5,437 nucleotides of DNA, from contig JBGPIK010000446.1 in the NCBI GenBank assembly GCA_041484845.1, forward strand, positions 1 through 5,437, in the 5' to 3' direction. Of this stretch, positions 4,601 through 5,437 are shown one piece after another. Numbering within the stretch: position 1 is the first letter of the stretch; each line of letters opens with the position of its first letter. Source of the DNA: JBGPIK01 sp041484845 (lineage in GTDB: Bacteria > Desulfobacterota > Binatia > UBA9968). The translations under genes and the position numbers were made by a program. The notes beneath the pieces are model-generated. The model had not been told where the DNA came from, ran no database searches, and was given only the letters and a program-made list of their open reading frames with translations.

Positions 4601-5437
4601 TCAGAAAATCCACAGGAACCTTTCAGGTATAGAAAGCCAGTAGTCGCCCTCCGCTACTCGCTCCTCGCCCCAGAGGCGAACACGCAGATCACCCAGTTGA
4701 AATAGATATTCCCAGCGCTCGCCAAGATAGAGCGCGGACTTGAGCGTCATCTGCAAACAATTGGCGCCTGCGCCCGCGTTCAGACGCATTCTTTCGACGC
4801 GGATGATGCCAACAGCCGCGTCACCGGTCCGCTTGTGCGCACAAAGCGCGCCCCACAGCGTCCAATCCACGCCCGCCAATTGCGCGCGCTCGCCGGCCAC
4901 CTCGGCGAGCTGGCCCACAAATCGATTGTTGTTGCCCATGAACTCGGCGGTGAAGTGATTCCTCGGATGGGCATAGATTTGTTCCGGCGTGCCTTCCTGT
5001 TGCACTTGCCCGCGGTCCAGCAGCAGCGTGCGGTCGGCGATCGCTAACGCCTCCGTCTGATCATGCGTGACGTAGAGCGCGCTGGTACCCGTTTGCTTGA
5101 TAATTTCACGCAGCCACGCGCGCGCGTCTTCGCGCAGCTTGGCGTCCAAATTGGACAAGGGCTCGTCCAGGAGAAGCACCGGCGGATTGTAGACCAGCGC
5201 GCGCGCGAGGGCGACACGTTGTTGCTGCCCGCCTGAAAGCTGATGCGCATAACGCTCGGCCAAGTTGCCAAGACCGAGGCGCTCCAACACCTCGCCGACT
5301 CTGCGGCGCGTATCGGCGTGCGGCGTGTGTCTCAGCCGCAGACCATAGGCCACATTCTCGAAAACGCTGCGATGCGGCCAGATTGCATAGGATTGAAACA
5401 CCAGGCCGAGGCCGCGTTGCTCCGCGGGAATTTCCAA
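4601..5437 (-). CDS. ABC importer ATP-binding protein, probably ferric iron type (5' end beyond window)
   Basis: The C-terminal 278 residues of a nucleotide-binding subunit. The frame is open to the right edge, so the Walker A loop and about 75 residues are missing; the TTG at the edge is an internal leucine codon. Visible in order: Q-loop VFQSYAIWPH (13-22), signature LSGGQQQR (67-74), Walker B VLLLDE (87-92), D-loop SNLD (95-98) and switch histidine VTHDQ (123-127). All catalytic residues in view are intact. Residues from about 190 form a TOBE-like regulatory domain typical of the MalK/PotA/FbpC group. The tryptophan in the Q-loop and the overall pattern fit ferric-iron or phosphonate importers better than sugar importers, but the substrate is inferred. 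It would sit on the cytoplasmic face driving a permease, presumably encoded to the right. It ends 130 bp before tRNA-Pro, with no clear terminator between. Confidence 0.95.
   Translation of the reverse strand: MEIPAEQRGLGLVFQSYAIWPHRSVFENVAYGLRLRHTPHADTRRRVGEVLERLGLGNLAERYAHQLSGGQQQRVALARALVYNPPVLLLDEPLSNLDAKLREDARAWLREIIKQTGTSALYVTHDQTEALAIADRTLLLDRGQVQQEGTPEQIYAHPRNHFTAEFMGNNNRFVGQLAEVAGERAQLAGVDWTLWGALCAHKRTGDAAVGIIRVERMRLNAGAGANCLQMTLKSALYLGERWEYLFQLGDLRVRLWGEERVAEGDYWLSIPERFLWIF

Overview
The window looks like a piece of a GC-moderate free-living bacterial chromosome. It has dense protein genes, a sigma70-type tRNA promoter, a CCA-encoding tRNA gene and Shine-Dalgarno sites of the AGGAGG type. 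The glycosyltransferase with a C-terminal 'IDDNARAL' domain, and the lone small RRM protein with a Gly/Arg tail, are both types I associate with Acidobacteria and similar environmental phyla (also some Proteobacteria, Cyanobacteria and Planctomycetes). The phylum is inference only; nothing here fixes it.

Layout. Positions 1-1358 (minus) hold the N-terminal 452 codons of a GT4-like glycosyltransferase that runs off the left edge. Its leader (about 1359-1534) carries an extended -10 promoter and three hairpins, one shaped like an intrinsic terminator, so transcription attenuation is possible. Positions 1563-1684 contain a compact non-autonomous insertion element: 102 bp with 17-bp terminal inverted repeats, bracketed by an exact 10-bp direct repeat. 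A strong GC-rich hairpin follows (1746-1788), then a promoter, a roughly 200-nt structured leader and the plus-strand gene for an RRM RNA-binding protein (2042-2350), closed by a clear terminator (2373-2408).

Positions 2421-3227 (minus) are a small cluster of unrecognised genes: a CPxC mini-protein, a 155-aa protein coupled to it by an ATGA overlap, and a 78-codon reading frame that overlaps the end of the latter and may be either a third gene or the frameshifted end of the second. Upstream of this cluster, between it and the next gene, lies a region that can fold as a three-way junction (3363-3434). Positions 3449-3988 (minus) encode a small two-helix membrane protein of unknown role. A roughly 400-bp stretch without a convincing gene separates it from tRNA-Pro(GGG) at 4395-4471 (minus), which has its own promoter. 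Positions 4601-5437 (minus) are the C-terminal 278 residues of an importer-type ABC ATPase, probably for ferric iron or a similar solute, cut by the right edge.

The genes do not form one pathway. The most informative material is intergenic: the intact mobile-element footprint, the attenuator-like leader, the RRM leader and the three-way-junction candidate. I found no CRISPR array, toxin-antitoxin pair, phage module or defence system.
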